Origin: Methyloligella sp050110875
GTDB taxonomy: Bacteria > Pseudomonadota > Alphaproteobacteria > Rhizobiales > Methyloligellaceae
Direction of reading: 5' to 3'
Assembly: GCA_050110875.1 (NCBI GenBank)
Contig: CP188828.1
Coordinates: 496,001-560,000, forward strand
Length of the DNA: 64,000 bases
Part shown: positions 8,890 through 16,660 of the stretch, piece by piece
How positions within the stretch are numbered: the stretch's first letter is position 1
How the letters are laid out: every line of letters starts with the position of its first letter
The notes under the pieces: model-generated
The model's input: only the letters and a program-made list of their open reading frames with translations
What the model was told of the DNA's origin: nothing
Databases searched by the model: none
Position numbers and translations under genes: made by a program

Positions 8890-8973
8890 TCAGACAGCGG
8901 CGGCTTGTGCGCTGGTGACGATAATGACGATGCCCAGCAGGCCGAGACCGCCCAGCACGAAGGCTTTCACCAT
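8890..8973 (-). CDS. 27-residue single-helix membrane peptide
   Basis: A very short gene: MVKAFVLGGLGLLGIVIIV, then TSAQAAAV. It has a strong GAGGAG ribosome site 7 nt upstream of the ATG. The sequence is one hydrophobic helix with a possible signal-peptide-like AQA end, so the product is a membrane peptide or a short exported one. Upstream on the same strand, GCAAC, 17 nt and CGTT (9030-9005) resemble an EcfG promoter with one mismatch in the -35 box. The inference rests on the ribosome site and hydrophobicity only. Confidence 0.45.
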   Translation of the reverse strand: MVKAFVLGGLGLLGIVIIVTSAQAAAV

Positions 8974-9206
8974 GGTTCTTCTCCTCTTTGCCTCTCCCCT
9001 CTGAAACGCCTTACCGGAAGGGTTGGTTGCGCAGGCGTTTTCGACAACTTGTCTAAATTTCAGAGAGGTCTGGGGGATTCGCCGAAGAAGGCTACGCAGC
9101 CGCTTGAGGATGAGGCGTCAAATACGGATGCTGACTCTGCTATCATGGGGCACGTCAGACGGCGGCAACGCCGGTTTGCAGAAAGATCACACCGGGAGGA
9201 AACAGA

Positions 9207-9806
9207 ATGGCCGGACCGACTTTGCGATATCTGCTTGCGCTGCCCGACAGCCCTGCCCCCATCTCGGAGAGCGTACTTGTGCTGATCGACTGCCAGCAGA
9301 CTTATCGCGAAGGGATCATGCGGCTTGAGGGTGTTGAGCCGGCGCTGCATGAGGCTGCGGCGCTGCTGAAGCGCTTCCGCGCGGAAGGCCGGCCGGTGAT
9401 CCACATCATGCACGATGCCGGCCCGGATTCGCCCTTCGACGTCAACGCGCCGATCGGACAGATCGCCAAGGAAGTGGCACCCATCGAGGGCGAGACGGTG
9501 ATCGTGAAAAACCTGCCGAGCTCGTTCGAGGGCACGACGCTGGACGATGAGCTGAAGCGGCTCGGCGCGAAGAACGTCGTCTATGTCGGTTTCATGACGC
9601 ATATGTGCGTGAACTCCACCGCGCGCGCCTCCTTCAATCACGGCTTTGCGACGACGGTTGTCGCGAGCGCCACGGCCACGCGGGATTTGCCTGAGGGCTG
9701 GTCCGGGAAGGTCGTGCCGGCGGCGGAGATGCAGGAGGCGAGCCTTTCGGCGCTGGCCGATCTTTTTGCGGTCGTGGTTCCGGATTCAAGCGCGCTGAAG
9801 GACTGA
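9207..9806 (+). CDS. Isochorismatase-like cysteine hydrolase
   Basis: A 199-aa member of the isochorismatase/nicotinamidase superfamily. The catalytic triad is visible: D28 in LVLIDCQQ, K101 in VIVKNLPSSFEGT and C134 in THMCVNSTARA. The usual cis-peptide region precedes the cysteine (VGFMTHMC). Start ATG 9207 has GGGAGGAAA upstream. It stands alone between a repeat-rich region and a convergent membrane gene. The substrate cannot be told from sequence; the family cleaves amides or vinyl ethers such as isochorismate, nicotinamide and N-carbamoyl compounds. Confidence 0.88.
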   Translation: MAGPTLRYLLALPDSPAPISESVLVLIDCQQTYREGIMRLEGVEPALHEAAALLKRFRAEGRPVIHIMHDAGPDSPFDVNAPIGQIAKEVAPIEGETVIVKNLPSSFEGTTLDDELKRLGAKNVVYVGFMTHMCVNSTARASFNHGFATTVVASATATRDLPEGWSGKVVPAAEMQEASLSALADLFAVVVPDSSALKD

Positions 9807-9833
9807 GGCCGGCGGCCCGCGATCAATGGCTCG

Positions 9834-10406
9834 TCAGGTGGCCTCGCCGATCAGCGCCGGCGGGACGTTTTTCGGGTCGAAAGTCTTCGCCCTGCCGGAT
9901 TTTACCTGGCGCCAGACGAGGGGCACGGCGAGGATGGCGATCACCAGGGCCACGGCACCGGCATTGATGCTCAAGCTGCCGGCGCCGAGGGAGGCGAAGA
10001 AGACGCCGAGCATGACGAGGGTGAGCAGGCCGACGAGCGTCCAGGCGATCCAGAGGCCGGTGCTGCCGGCGATGAAGCGCGCGTCCGGGTTTGCGGCGGC
10101 GACCCGCCCGGCCAGGCCGTGGATCAGCGGGGCGTAGGTCTGTCGCCGGTCCTCGAAATTGCCCAGGCTGATATAGCTGTGGGAGCGGATCTTGAGGGGG
10201 GCGCCGGATTTCGGCTTGAGGGCGCATTGATAGATGCGGCCGCCATAGGAGGCGTAGTCGATCAGCTGCAGGCCGGCGATATCGGCGTAAGCGACCCGCC
10301 CCGCCTTGCCGTCCGCCTCGCGCCATTGGAGCGCGTCGGCGCCCAAGGTCCAGTCGCGCTCCCGATCGACGATCGAATTGCGCACCCGATGTATCAGCTC
10401 CCCCAA
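9834..10406 (-). CDS. Hypothetical membrane protein with N-terminal PH-like region
   Basis: A 190-aa protein of unknown function. The first ~115 residues are soluble with alternating strands (WTLGADALQWREADG, YADIAGLQLIDY), a pattern like a small PH-type fold. Two transmembrane helices follow at about 118-138 and 146-166, and the tail is short and basic (WRQVKSGRAKTFDPKN). It is convergent with the hydrolase gene and 85 bp downstream of the carbonic anhydrase gene on the same strand. The PH-like fold is an inference from strand pattern. Confidence 0.7.
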   Translation of the reverse strand: MGELIHRVRNSIVDRERDWTLGADALQWREADGKAGRVAYADIAGLQLIDYASYGGRIYQCALKPKSGAPLKIRSHSYISLGNFEDRRQTYAPLIHGLAGRVAAANPDARFIAGSTGLWIAWTLVGLLTLVMLGVFFASLGAGSLSINAGAVALVIAILAVPLVWRQVKSGRAKTFDPKNVPPALIGEAT

Positions 10407-10490
10407 ACCTCTACCCTCCCTGATGGGGCGAGTTTGGCCGAGCCGAACTGTGCCGTCCAGCCGGTTTACCGCCTTACAGCCTTACAATCT

Positions 10491-11069
10491 TCATACCTTC
10501 CCGGCTTCGGTCGCCTCGGGCACCTCGATCAGGCGGCCGGAGCTCACGTCGTAGATATAGCCGTAGACGGGCACGCCGGCGGGGACGAGCGGATGGGCGC
10601 GGATGCGGGCGACGTCGGCGGTGACGCTCTCCGCCTGGTCGGCGATGGTGAGCCAGTCGATGAAATCGCCTTCCGCCGAGCCGGGCCCCTGGCCCACATC
10701 CTTCCAGCCGCCGGGGCCGATCTCCGCCGTATCCAGGCTTTGCTTCAGAAGTCCCCGCATGATGTCGTCGGTGAAAGTCTCCATGCCGCAATCGGTGTGA
10801 TGGATGACGAACCATTCGTTCGTCCCGAGCAGCTTATGGGAGATCACGAGGGAGCGGATGGCGTCGTCGCTGGCGCGGCCGCCGGCGTTGCGGATGACAT
10901 GGGCGTCGCCTTCGGCAAGGCCGGCGAATTTCGCCGGGTCGAGCCGGGCATCCATGCAGGTGAGAATGGCGAAGCGGCGGGCGGGCGGCATGGGAAGCGC
11001 GCCCTTGTCGCCGAAATCTTGTGCGTAAGTCTCGTTCGCCGCCAGCACGTCGTCGCGAATTTTGGACAT
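10491..11069 (-). CDS. Beta-class carbonic anhydrase
   Basis: A 192-aa beta-carbonic anhydrase that interconverts CO2 and bicarbonate in the cytoplasm. Zinc ligands are visible: C38 with the D40-R42 dyad in TCMDARLD, and H91 with C94 in HHTDCGM. RNAGGRASDD follows the first motif, as in the short subgroup that includes Mycobacterium Rv1284. ATG at 11069 starts MSKIRDDVLAAN. It is probably transcribed alone or with the membrane protein gene 85 bp downstream. Bicarbonate supply fits a C1-using organism but is equally general housekeeping. Confidence 0.93.
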   Translation of the reverse strand: MSKIRDDVLAANETYAQDFGDKGALPMPPARRFAILTCMDARLDPAKFAGLAEGDAHVIRNAGGRASDDAIRSLVISHKLLGTNEWFVIHHTDCGMETFTDDIMRGLLKQSLDTAEIGPGGWKDVGQGPGSAEGDFIDWLTIADQAESVTADVARIRAHPLVPAGVPVYGYIYDVSSGRLIEVPEATEAGKV

Positions 11070-11222
11070 TGGCCGTCCTCCCTCCTGTTGCTTCCTCTAT
11101 TTCAGGGAAGTCTGACACAGGGTTTGGCCTGCGTCATCGCGCACGGTATCGCTTGAGCGGTCGCGCCGGAAACGGGTATCTTCCGCAGCGAAATTTGCAT
11201 CATCCCACTACCGAGAGAGCCC

Positions 11223-11423
11223 ATGACCGAGAATTTGTCCTTGGAAGAGATCGAGCGCCGCATCCAGATCGTGGAGGACAATCTGCGCGAGCTACAGGAG
11301 CAGGCGGCGGCCTTCTCGGGCGCGGCGGACGAGGAGCGCGCGGCCCAGCGCATCGCCGACCAGCAGGAGAAGCTGGACAAGCTGATGGCCCAGCGCGCGG
11401 AGCTGATGGGGAAAGACGGCTAA
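11223..11423 (+). CDS. Small coiled-coil protein
   Basis: A 66-residue highly charged helical protein, MTENLSLEEIERRIQIVEDN and onward. Heptad-like spacing runs through most of its length, it has no cysteine or membrane segment, and it ends AQRAELMGKDG. ATG 11223 follows CGAGAGAGCCC, a weak ribosome site. Codon use is like the neighbours, so it is likely real. Short proteins of this kind are widespread in Hyphomicrobiales and unnamed. A repeat block follows its stop. Confidence 0.65.
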   Translation: MTENLSLEEIERRIQIVEDNLRELQEQAAAFSGAADEERAAQRIADQQEKLDKLMAQRAELMGKDG

Positions 11424-11431
11424 GACAAGCA

Positions 11432-11514
11432 GCGCGTCATACCGGCGAACGCCGGTATCCAGCCAAAGCGACTCTTTCAGTTTGTAGGGGATTCCGGCTT
11501 ACGCCGGAATGACG
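11432..11514. repeat. Short palindromic repeats (CCGGCGAACGCCGG type)
   Basis: Two small palindromes bracket the stretch: GTCATACCGGCGAACGCCGG at the left and TTCCGGCTTACGCCGGAATG at the right. Noncoding. The same type recurs at 12832-12912. Confidence 0.65.
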
Positions 11515-11532
11515 TTATGCGAGCGGCCCAAC

Positions 11533-11724
11533 CTACTCGGCCGGAATCTTGACGGTGCCGGCGCCCTTGCAGTCAGAGAAGCTCGGGGAATCGCCGTATT
11601 CGAGGCAAGAGGCTGCGCCATCGGCCGGCCCAAGAGCCAACGGCATGGGCTGACGCTCTTCGGTCACGCAACCGGCAAGAGCCAAAGGCAGCAGCAGCAA
11701 GATCAAAAGGCGCAGCACGATCAA
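11533..11724 (-). CDS. Small lipoprotein
   Basis: A 63-aa protein starting MIVLRLLILLLLPLALAGCV. It has a short n-region, a Leu-rich core and the lipobox LAGC, so residue C19 is the expected lipidation site after signal peptidase II. The mature part of ~45 residues has two further cysteines (ASCLEYG and FSDCKG) that could form a disulfide. It is probably membrane-anchored in the periplasm. Function unknown, monocistronic. Confidence 0.7.
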   Translation of the reverse strand: MIVLRLLILLLLPLALAGCVTEERQPMPLALGPADGAASCLEYGDSPSFSDCKGAGTVKIPAE

Positions 11725-11859
11725 CTCCTCTTCCGCGTTTTACGCGGGTGCTTGAAAGCGTTCATTCCTTAGATATTACGCCATAAGCTCTTTACAAGAT
11801 GTTGGCGCAGGCAAGGTTGCGCTGACGCGAACCACATATTTTCGAGGGAAATAACGCCG

Positions 11860-12828
11860 GTGCCGTCCTTTCGATCCCTTTCCGCCGGGATTTTTCTCCT
11901 GCTGGCCGGTGTTCCGACGCTTCCTTCACTCCATCCAGTTCAGGCCGCCGATGGGGATGGAACGATCGTCAATGCGGTGCCGGAACCGGCAGACGCGAAA
12001 GCGCGCGACCGCGAGCGCAAAGCCCTGACCGCCTTCTACGAGGCTCTGGGTGGACCGGATTGGATCCAACGGGATTTCTGGGCCAGCGATCAACCCGTGG
12101 GCCGATGGCATGGGATCGAAACCGATTCAGACGGTTATGCCGTCCGGCTAACGATCTACGACAACAACCTCGAGGGCCGGCTGCCGGCGGCTGTCTGCGA
12201 TCTGGAGCGACTCCATACGCTCCACCTCTCCTTCAACAAGATCTCCGGGCGCCTGCCGCAAGCGTTGGGCCGATGCCGGGCGCTGAAGAACCTCTGGCTG
12301 AAGGGCAACAAGATCACCGGCGCCCTGCCCGACGGCGTCGCGACCCTGCCGGAACTCGAATATCTCGATATCCATGCCAATCAGATGTCCGGCAAGCTGC
12401 CCGACCGCTGGGCGACGCCGAAGCTGGAGATCTTCCGGGGCGAGGACAACGAATTCACCGGCAAGCTGCCGGCTTCGCTGTTTCAGCAGAAGGCGCTCAA
12501 GGAACTCTTCCTGCACAATAATCGGTTCAGCGGAAAGCTGCCTGGGACGCTGTCGGAGGCGGATAGCCTGACATCGCTATTGCTGGCCAACAACCGGCTG
12601 ACCGGTTCGATCCCGGGAGATGTCGGGCGTTTGCGAAAGCTCATCGACCTTCGCCTGAACCGCAACCGGCTGACGGGGGACATTCCGGAAAGCCTGGCCG
12701 CGATCCCGACCTTGCAAGTGCTGCGGCTGGACGACAACGATCTCTCGCCGCCCGTGCCCGTGGGTCTGGCCGAGAGGCTGACGGTGTTCGACGTTTCGGG
12801 TAACCGGAAGATCGAGGCGGCGGACTGA
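11860..12828 (+). CDS. Secreted leucine-rich-repeat protein, plant-type repeats
   Basis: A 322-aa exported protein. The signal peptide (SLSAGIFLLLAGVPTLPSL, cleavage near VQA) is followed at about residues 50-95 by an LRR N-terminal cap with WIQRDFWASDQPVGRWHGIE. Eight or so repeats then follow the plant-type consensus LxxLxLxxNxLxGxLPxxL, for example LHTLHLSFNKISGRLPQAL. It starts at GTG 11860 with GAGGG rather far upstream (11 nt); no better start precedes the signal peptide. The LRR fold usually mediates protein binding; a target is unknown. No kinase or anchor follows the repeats. This class is unusual in Alphaproteobacteria. Confidence 0.88.
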   Translation: MPSFRSLSAGIFLLLAGVPTLPSLHPVQAADGDGTIVNAVPEPADAKARDRERKALTAFYEALGGPDWIQRDFWASDQPVGRWHGIETDSDGYAVRLTIYDNNLEGRLPAAVCDLERLHTLHLSFNKISGRLPQALGRCRALKNLWLKGNKITGALPDGVATLPELEYLDIHANQMSGKLPDRWATPKLEIFRGEDNEFTGKLPASLFQQKALKELFLHNNRFSGKLPGTLSEADSLTSLLLANNRLTGSIPGDVGRLRKLIDLRLNRNRLTGDIPESLAAIPTLQVLRLDDNDLSPPVPVGLAERLTVFDVSGNRKIEAAD

Positions 12829-12831
12829 TCA

Positions 12832-12912
12832 CCCCGTCACACCGGCGAAATCCGGTGTCCAGCTTCAAAGAGCGTGCGCGAGGCTGGATCCCGGCTTTTG
12901 CCGGGATGACGG
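12832..12912. repeat. Paired short palindromic repeats after LRR gene
   Basis: CACCGGCGAAATCCGGTG at the left and GGATCCCGGCTTTTGCCGGG at the right, noncoding, same family as 11432-11514. It lies between the convergent LRR and Gmad2-like genes. No T-tract follows either stem. Confidence 0.6.
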
Positions 12913-12933
12913 AGATCAGAATCTGAGGCCTGA

Positions 12934-13407
12934 CTACTCGCCTTCGGCCTGCTGCAGAACCAGCGGCAGCACGGTGCGGCCGGGCGGATTGCCCTCGCCG
13001 TCGGAAGCGTCCTCGCCCATCACCTCGAGATGGCCGATCTGGCGCTTATCGACCTCGTAGGTCACGTCGAAATCGAACGTGCCGGCGCCGTCCACACCGC
13101 CGCCGGAGGTGTTTCCGCTAGCGAGCTCGGAGCCGTCCTCGCCAATCAGCTTCCACTGCACGTTTCTCTCGAAGGTGCGGGAACAGCCGGTCACACCGAA
13201 ACCGGTGTGAACGCGGTCGCCGGCGCGCGGGGTCATTACGATCACGAAGGCGGCATCGCCGAGGGCGCCGTCGTCATTCTCGCAATTCTTCGGGTCGGGG
13301 TTGGGCTCGTACCAGCCGCTCATGGCCGATGCGGGCTGGGGCTGAGCCGTCATTGCGGCCAGGCCAAGCGCCATCGCCGCGGCAATACCAAAAGTAAAAT
13401 GCTTCAT
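12934..13407 (-). CDS. Exported protein with Gmad2-like immunoglobulin fold
   Basis: A 157-aa secreted protein. The signal peptide is MKHFTFGIAAAMALGLAAMT with cleavage near ASA. The mature domain (about residues 50-150) has the features of the Gmad2 Ig-like family: a TPRAGDRVHTGFGVTGCS motif, NVQWKLIGEDGSELASG and a late GHLEVMGEDASDGEG strand. Two cysteines may pair. Start at 13407 (MKHF) is chosen because GGAGG sits 5 nt upstream; the ATG at 13419 overlaps that site. It stands alone. Gmad2 domains occur in envelope and spore proteins and have no enzyme activity known to me. Confidence 0.75.
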   Translation of the reverse strand: MKHFTFGIAAAMALGLAAMTAQPQPASAMSGWYEPNPDPKNCENDDGALGDAAFVIVMTPRAGDRVHTGFGVTGCSRTFERNVQWKLIGEDGSELASGNTSGGGVDGAGTFDFDVTYEVDKRQIGHLEVMGEDASDGEGNPPGRTVLPLVLQQAEGE

Positions 13408-13524
13408 CGCCTCCTCCATCTCAGGGCTTGGCCGGCTCCTCCCAAGCCGGCGGCGTCAAACTACGCGGGCGCGCGGGCTCTGACAACGATTCGGTGGGGT
13501 TTTGCGGCCGGTCGCGCGGTCGCG

Positions 13525-14022
13525 TTAAAGCGCTTCGAGAAGGCCCGGCAGGACGTCTCTCGTCTTCTGATAAATGCCGGGCGATTCACTTTCCCGCGGG
13601 CCGCCGATGCTGAGCTGAAAATCCTGGTCGACGGTGTGGGCGGTGAGCAGCTCCGTCAGCCAAATGCCAGCACGCTCGACATCGTCCTCGTCCTCGACAT
13701 TCATCACCATGAGCGCCTTGTCGTATTTTTCAGCGAAGCTTTCGGCAAGCGCGGTCCCTTTCGAAGCTGAAAGGCCCGATCCGTCGGTGATCAGCAGCAC
13801 CGCGTCGGCATCGCGCACGTTCCATTCGGTGCGCTGGGCCGGATCGTCGGAAGGGGTCTCCTTAAGCTTCGGATAGGCGGCGAGCAGCCCCGGCGGCTCG
13901 GTCATATCCTCTGCCCAGCCACCGCGAGGGCACCACCCGCCATAGTCGATATCGTCTTCCAGAGCGACATCGAGCGCGGCGCGGTCCACACCTGTCTGTC
14001 CGCCTGTGATCACCTGTACCAT
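13525..14022 (-). CDS. SLOG-superfamily putative molybdenum carrier protein
   Basis: A 165-aa protein with the nucleotide-binding pattern of the SLOG/YpsA-related group annotated as putative molybdenum carrier. GGQTGVDRAALD is at residues 7-18, GGWCPRGGWAED near 28-39, and RTEWNVRDADAVLLI near 64-78. The glycine-rich first motif and the GLSASKGTALAE helix near 83-94 match a Rossmann-like pocket. The molybdenum link in this family rests on a homologue and is weak; binding of a nucleotide or ADP-ribose-type ligand is equally plausible. Monocistronic, divergent from the ion-channel gene. Confidence 0.8.
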   Translation of the reverse strand: MVQVITGGQTGVDRAALDVALEDDIDYGGWCPRGGWAEDMTEPPGLLAAYPKLKETPSDDPAQRTEWNVRDADAVLLITDGSGLSASKGTALAESFAEKYDKALMVMNVEDEDDVERAGIWLTELLTAHTVDQDFQLSIGGPRESESPGIYQKTRDVLPGLLEAL

Positions 14023-14100
14023 GGCTGATTTTCCCTGCTATCGGCTCGGCACATTCGAAGCGCCATCTTAAACAAAGCGTGGCGTTAATTCTTCTTGGCA

Positions 14101-14970
14101 ATGCAACACAAACAAACGGCGCAGGCGGTGTCAGGTTCCCGTCCGGGTTGGCAAGACGGTAGAGATAAGCTAGAGGCTGGCGACCCCGGGCGGAAGGACA
14201 GAGCAATTTTGCGCGAACGTTTGAGACAGCTCTATTTCGGCCGAAGCGAGGCCGCTCACCGCTTCCGGCTCGTCCTGCTTGCCTTCGATATCCTCACGAT
14301 CATCTTCATCATCGCGACCTCCTTCGTGGAGCGGACCCCGCTGATCGAATATGTCGACGTCGTCGTCGGGCTGATCGTGCTTTTGGATCTCATTGCCCGG
14401 CTCTATGCCCACGAACGTCCTTGGAAGGAGTTCACCCGGGTCTCCACCTGGGCGGACATCGTGGCGATTATTTCGTTTCTGGCTCCGCTGGCCGGCGAAG
14501 GCCTCGCCTTCCTGCGTATCCTGCGCACCTTACGGCTTCTGCATACCTATCAGATGATTTCGCGTCTGCGGCGGGAGAGCGTGTTCTTCCGCCGGAACGA
14601 GGAAGCGGTGGTGGCGGTGGTCAACCTTTCCGTCTTTCTCTTCATTATGACTGCGGTGGTCTACGAGACGCAGCATTTGCGGAATCCGGGTATCGGCAAC
14701 TATGTGGATGCGCTCTATTTCACGGTGACGGCGCTGACCACCACGGGGTTCGGCGATATTATTCTGGAAGGCTCCCTCGGCCGGCTGATCGCCGTCACCA
14801 TCATGATCTTCGGGGTGACCTTGTTCCTGCGGCTGCTTCAGACGCTGCTCAGGCCCTACAAGGTCCGGCATCCCTGCCCGTCCTGCGGACTACAACGCCA
14901 CGAGGCCGATGCGGTACACTGCAAGGCCTGTGGCGAACTGCTGAAAATCCCCGACGAGGGCCGGTATTAG
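14101..14970 (+). CDS. Voltage-gated-type potassium channel with C-terminal zinc ribbon
   Basis: A 289-aa inner-membrane channel. Six hydrophobic segments are visible between about residues 55 and 245. The fourth carries regularly spaced arginines (LRILRTLRLLHTYQMISRLRR), as in voltage-sensor S4 helices. The pore loop reads TALTTTGFGDI, a K+-type selectivity filter with TGFGD. After S6, CPSC and CKAC about 20 residues apart form a zinc ribbon at the C-terminus, an uncommon addition. Start at ATG 14101 has no clear ribosome site, so a later TTG is possible. A zinc or redox-sensing tail is an inference. Confidence 0.85.
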   Translation: MQHKQTAQAVSGSRPGWQDGRDKLEAGDPGRKDRAILRERLRQLYFGRSEAAHRFRLVLLAFDILTIIFIIATSFVERTPLIEYVDVVVGLIVLLDLIARLYAHERPWKEFTRVSTWADIVAIISFLAPLAGEGLAFLRILRTLRLLHTYQMISRLRRESVFFRRNEEAVVAVVNLSVFLFIMTAVVYETQHLRNPGIGNYVDALYFTVTALTTTGFGDIILEGSLGRLIAVTIMIFGVTLFLRLLQTLLRPYKVRHPCPSCGLQRHEADAVHCKACGELLKIPDEGRY

Positions 14971-14978
14971 GAACCGAC

Positions 14979-15794
14979 TCAAAACAGGTTTCGCTGCGCC
15001 AATTCTTCATCTTCTGACTCTTCCGCGTCTTGCTCCAGAGTCTCGACAATGAAGCCGCTTGGATCGTCCCAGAACGCGCTCATCAGCCGGTAATGTTCGG
15101 TTTCCTCCACGGAAACCGGCGCTAGCCCCGCATTGGACAGCCCCAATAACGTTGCACCGGGATAGGCCATCAGCATCGGAGAATGGGTCGCCATGATCAC
15201 CTGACAGATACCGGACATATCCATGCGGCGCAGGAGCTTCAGGAATTCAACCTGACGAGATGGGGAGAGGGCCGATTCCGGCTCGTCGAAAATGAAGAGG
15301 CCCTGCCGGCGACAACGCTCTTGGAAGAAGCGCAAGAAGCCTTCCCCGTGGGAGTGGGAAAGATAATCCGGTGGTGGACCGCCATATGGCTCTTGCGCCG
15401 CCTTGTCGAGCCCACGAGCGACCGAGAAAAAGCTCTCGGCTCTGAAAAACCAGCCGTTTGTTATCTTCGGCAGCCAGCTTGCCCGCAAGGCTTCCGCGAG
15501 AGTGCCGCCCATCGTCTCGACGGCGGAACTGTGATCGACCAGTCGATAGCCATTTCCGCCGCCAGCCTCATCGAAACCGGCAAGCGCAGCGATCCCCTCC
15601 AAGAGAGTCGATTTTCCGGTGCCATTCTCGCCGACGATGATGGTGATCGGTTCATCAAACGACAGCTCGAACTCGTCCCGCAAAAAGGGCAGGCAAAAAG
15701 GATATGCCTTCTGATCCGGTACCCTCTCCGGGTCCAGCCAAACCCGCTTCAGATAAGGTGCGGGCAGATTGATGCGTGCCTTTCTGCGAGCCAT
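14979..15794 (-). CDS. AAA/ABC-type ATPase (COG3910-like)
   Basis: A 271-aa soluble ATPase. Walker A is GENGTGKST (about residues 54-62); a Q-loop region follows, and Walker B FIFDEPESALSP is at about 167-178, followed by an H-loop ATHSPMLM. This is the layout of the COG3910/AAA_21 group of predicted ATPases related to the ABC/SMC head family. The C-terminal 40 residues are acidic. Not linked to transporter genes. It is convergent with the channel gene with 8 bp between stops. Substrate or process unknown. Confidence 0.85.
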   Translation of the reverse strand: MARRKARINLPAPYLKRVWLDPERVPDQKAYPFCLPFLRDEFELSFDEPITIIVGENGTGKSTLLEGIAALAGFDEAGGGNGYRLVDHSSAVETMGGTLAEALRASWLPKITNGWFFRAESFFSVARGLDKAAQEPYGGPPPDYLSHSHGEGFLRFFQERCRRQGLFIFDEPESALSPSRQVEFLKLLRRMDMSGICQVIMATHSPMLMAYPGATLLGLSNAGLAPVSVEETEHYRLMSAFWDDPSGFIVETLEQDAEESEDEELAQRNLF

Positions 15795-15877
15795 GGACGA
15801 ATCTTAGCTCCCCCGTCGCATCGATGTCATTGCGTTTGAGGACCGCAGCGCCAAGAGGGCGTATTTGGGACTACGAC

Positions 15878-16495
15878 TCAGGCCGACATCAAGTCCCGGT
15901 CGCGGGCAACCGCGCGCTGCAGCGCCGGACGCTGCTCCAGCCGATCGACATAGTCTCTGAATTCTGGACGCTCGGGGATGAGATTGAACATCATCCCCCA
16001 GCGCAGACCGGAACCAATGACGATATCGGCGGCGGTGAAATGGTCGCCGAACAGATAGGCCCCTTTGGAGACCGCAGAGGCCACGACATTCATCACGGTG
16101 TCGAAATCGCCATAGCCGAGCATGCCGCGGCGCGGCTCTTCCTGGCGCGGCAATGCCCGGTCGACCATGGCTGGCTCGATGCAGCTCGGCCCGAAGAAGA
16201 GCCATTTCAGATAAGGTCCCCGGTCCGGATCGCCGATCGGCTTGGCGAGGCCGGCATCGGGGAAGGCATCGGCCAAATAGGTGCAGATCGCCGCCCCCTC
16301 GGTGATCACCGCCCCGTCATGACGGAGGGCGGGAACCTTGCCCATGGGATTGATCGCCAGATATTCCGGCGCCATCTGCTCGCCCTCGGAGAGCTTGAGC
16401 ACGACCAGCTCGAACGGCTCGCCGAGCTCCTCCAACATCCAGAGCGTGACGGAAGAGCGCGACGGCGAGGCATGATACAGCGTCAAGCCAGTCAT
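15878..16495 (-). CDS. Glutathione S-transferase family protein
   Basis: A 205-aa cytosolic GST. An N-terminal thioredoxin-like domain (residues 1-80) has the SPSRSSVTLWMLEE segment, carrying the likely catalytic serine, and the conserved NPMGKVPAL cis-proline loop plus ITEGAAICTYLAD, which binds the glutathione gamma-glutamyl part. An all-helical C-terminal domain follows with FTAADIVIGSGLRW, the N-capping box. Start at 16495 has AGAGGG upstream; the earlier ATG at 16510 overlaps that site. The electrophilic substrate is unknown. Divergent from trmFO. Confidence 0.9.
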   Translation of the reverse strand: MTGLTLYHASPSRSSVTLWMLEELGEPFELVVLKLSEGEQMAPEYLAINPMGKVPALRHDGAVITEGAAICTYLADAFPDAGLAKPIGDPDRGPYLKWLFFGPSCIEPAMVDRALPRQEEPRRGMLGYGDFDTVMNVVASAVSKGAYLFGDHFTAADIVIGSGLRWGMMFNLIPERPEFRDYVDRLEQRPALQRAVARDRDLMSA

Positions 16496-16660
16496 TTCGT
16501 ACCCTCTCATGGTTTCTACGTAGAACGGCCGATATTAGGGGACCATAGGCGGCCGAGGCGACAGAAAGACGGCGGATAATCCGTGTCCTCGGCGTATTGT
16601 CCGAGCGGCTCAAGGCCCAAGTGGCTTGAAGCCCAGGTCCATTCTCGATAGCAGGTGTCC

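Noticed and set aside
16575..16625. tRNA-like fragment (GTCCGAGCGGCTCAAGG) upstream of trmFO
   Set aside because: It resembles a tRNA-Leu D-arm, but no acceptor, anticodon or T-arm follows, so it is not a tRNA gene; at most a chance match or remnant.
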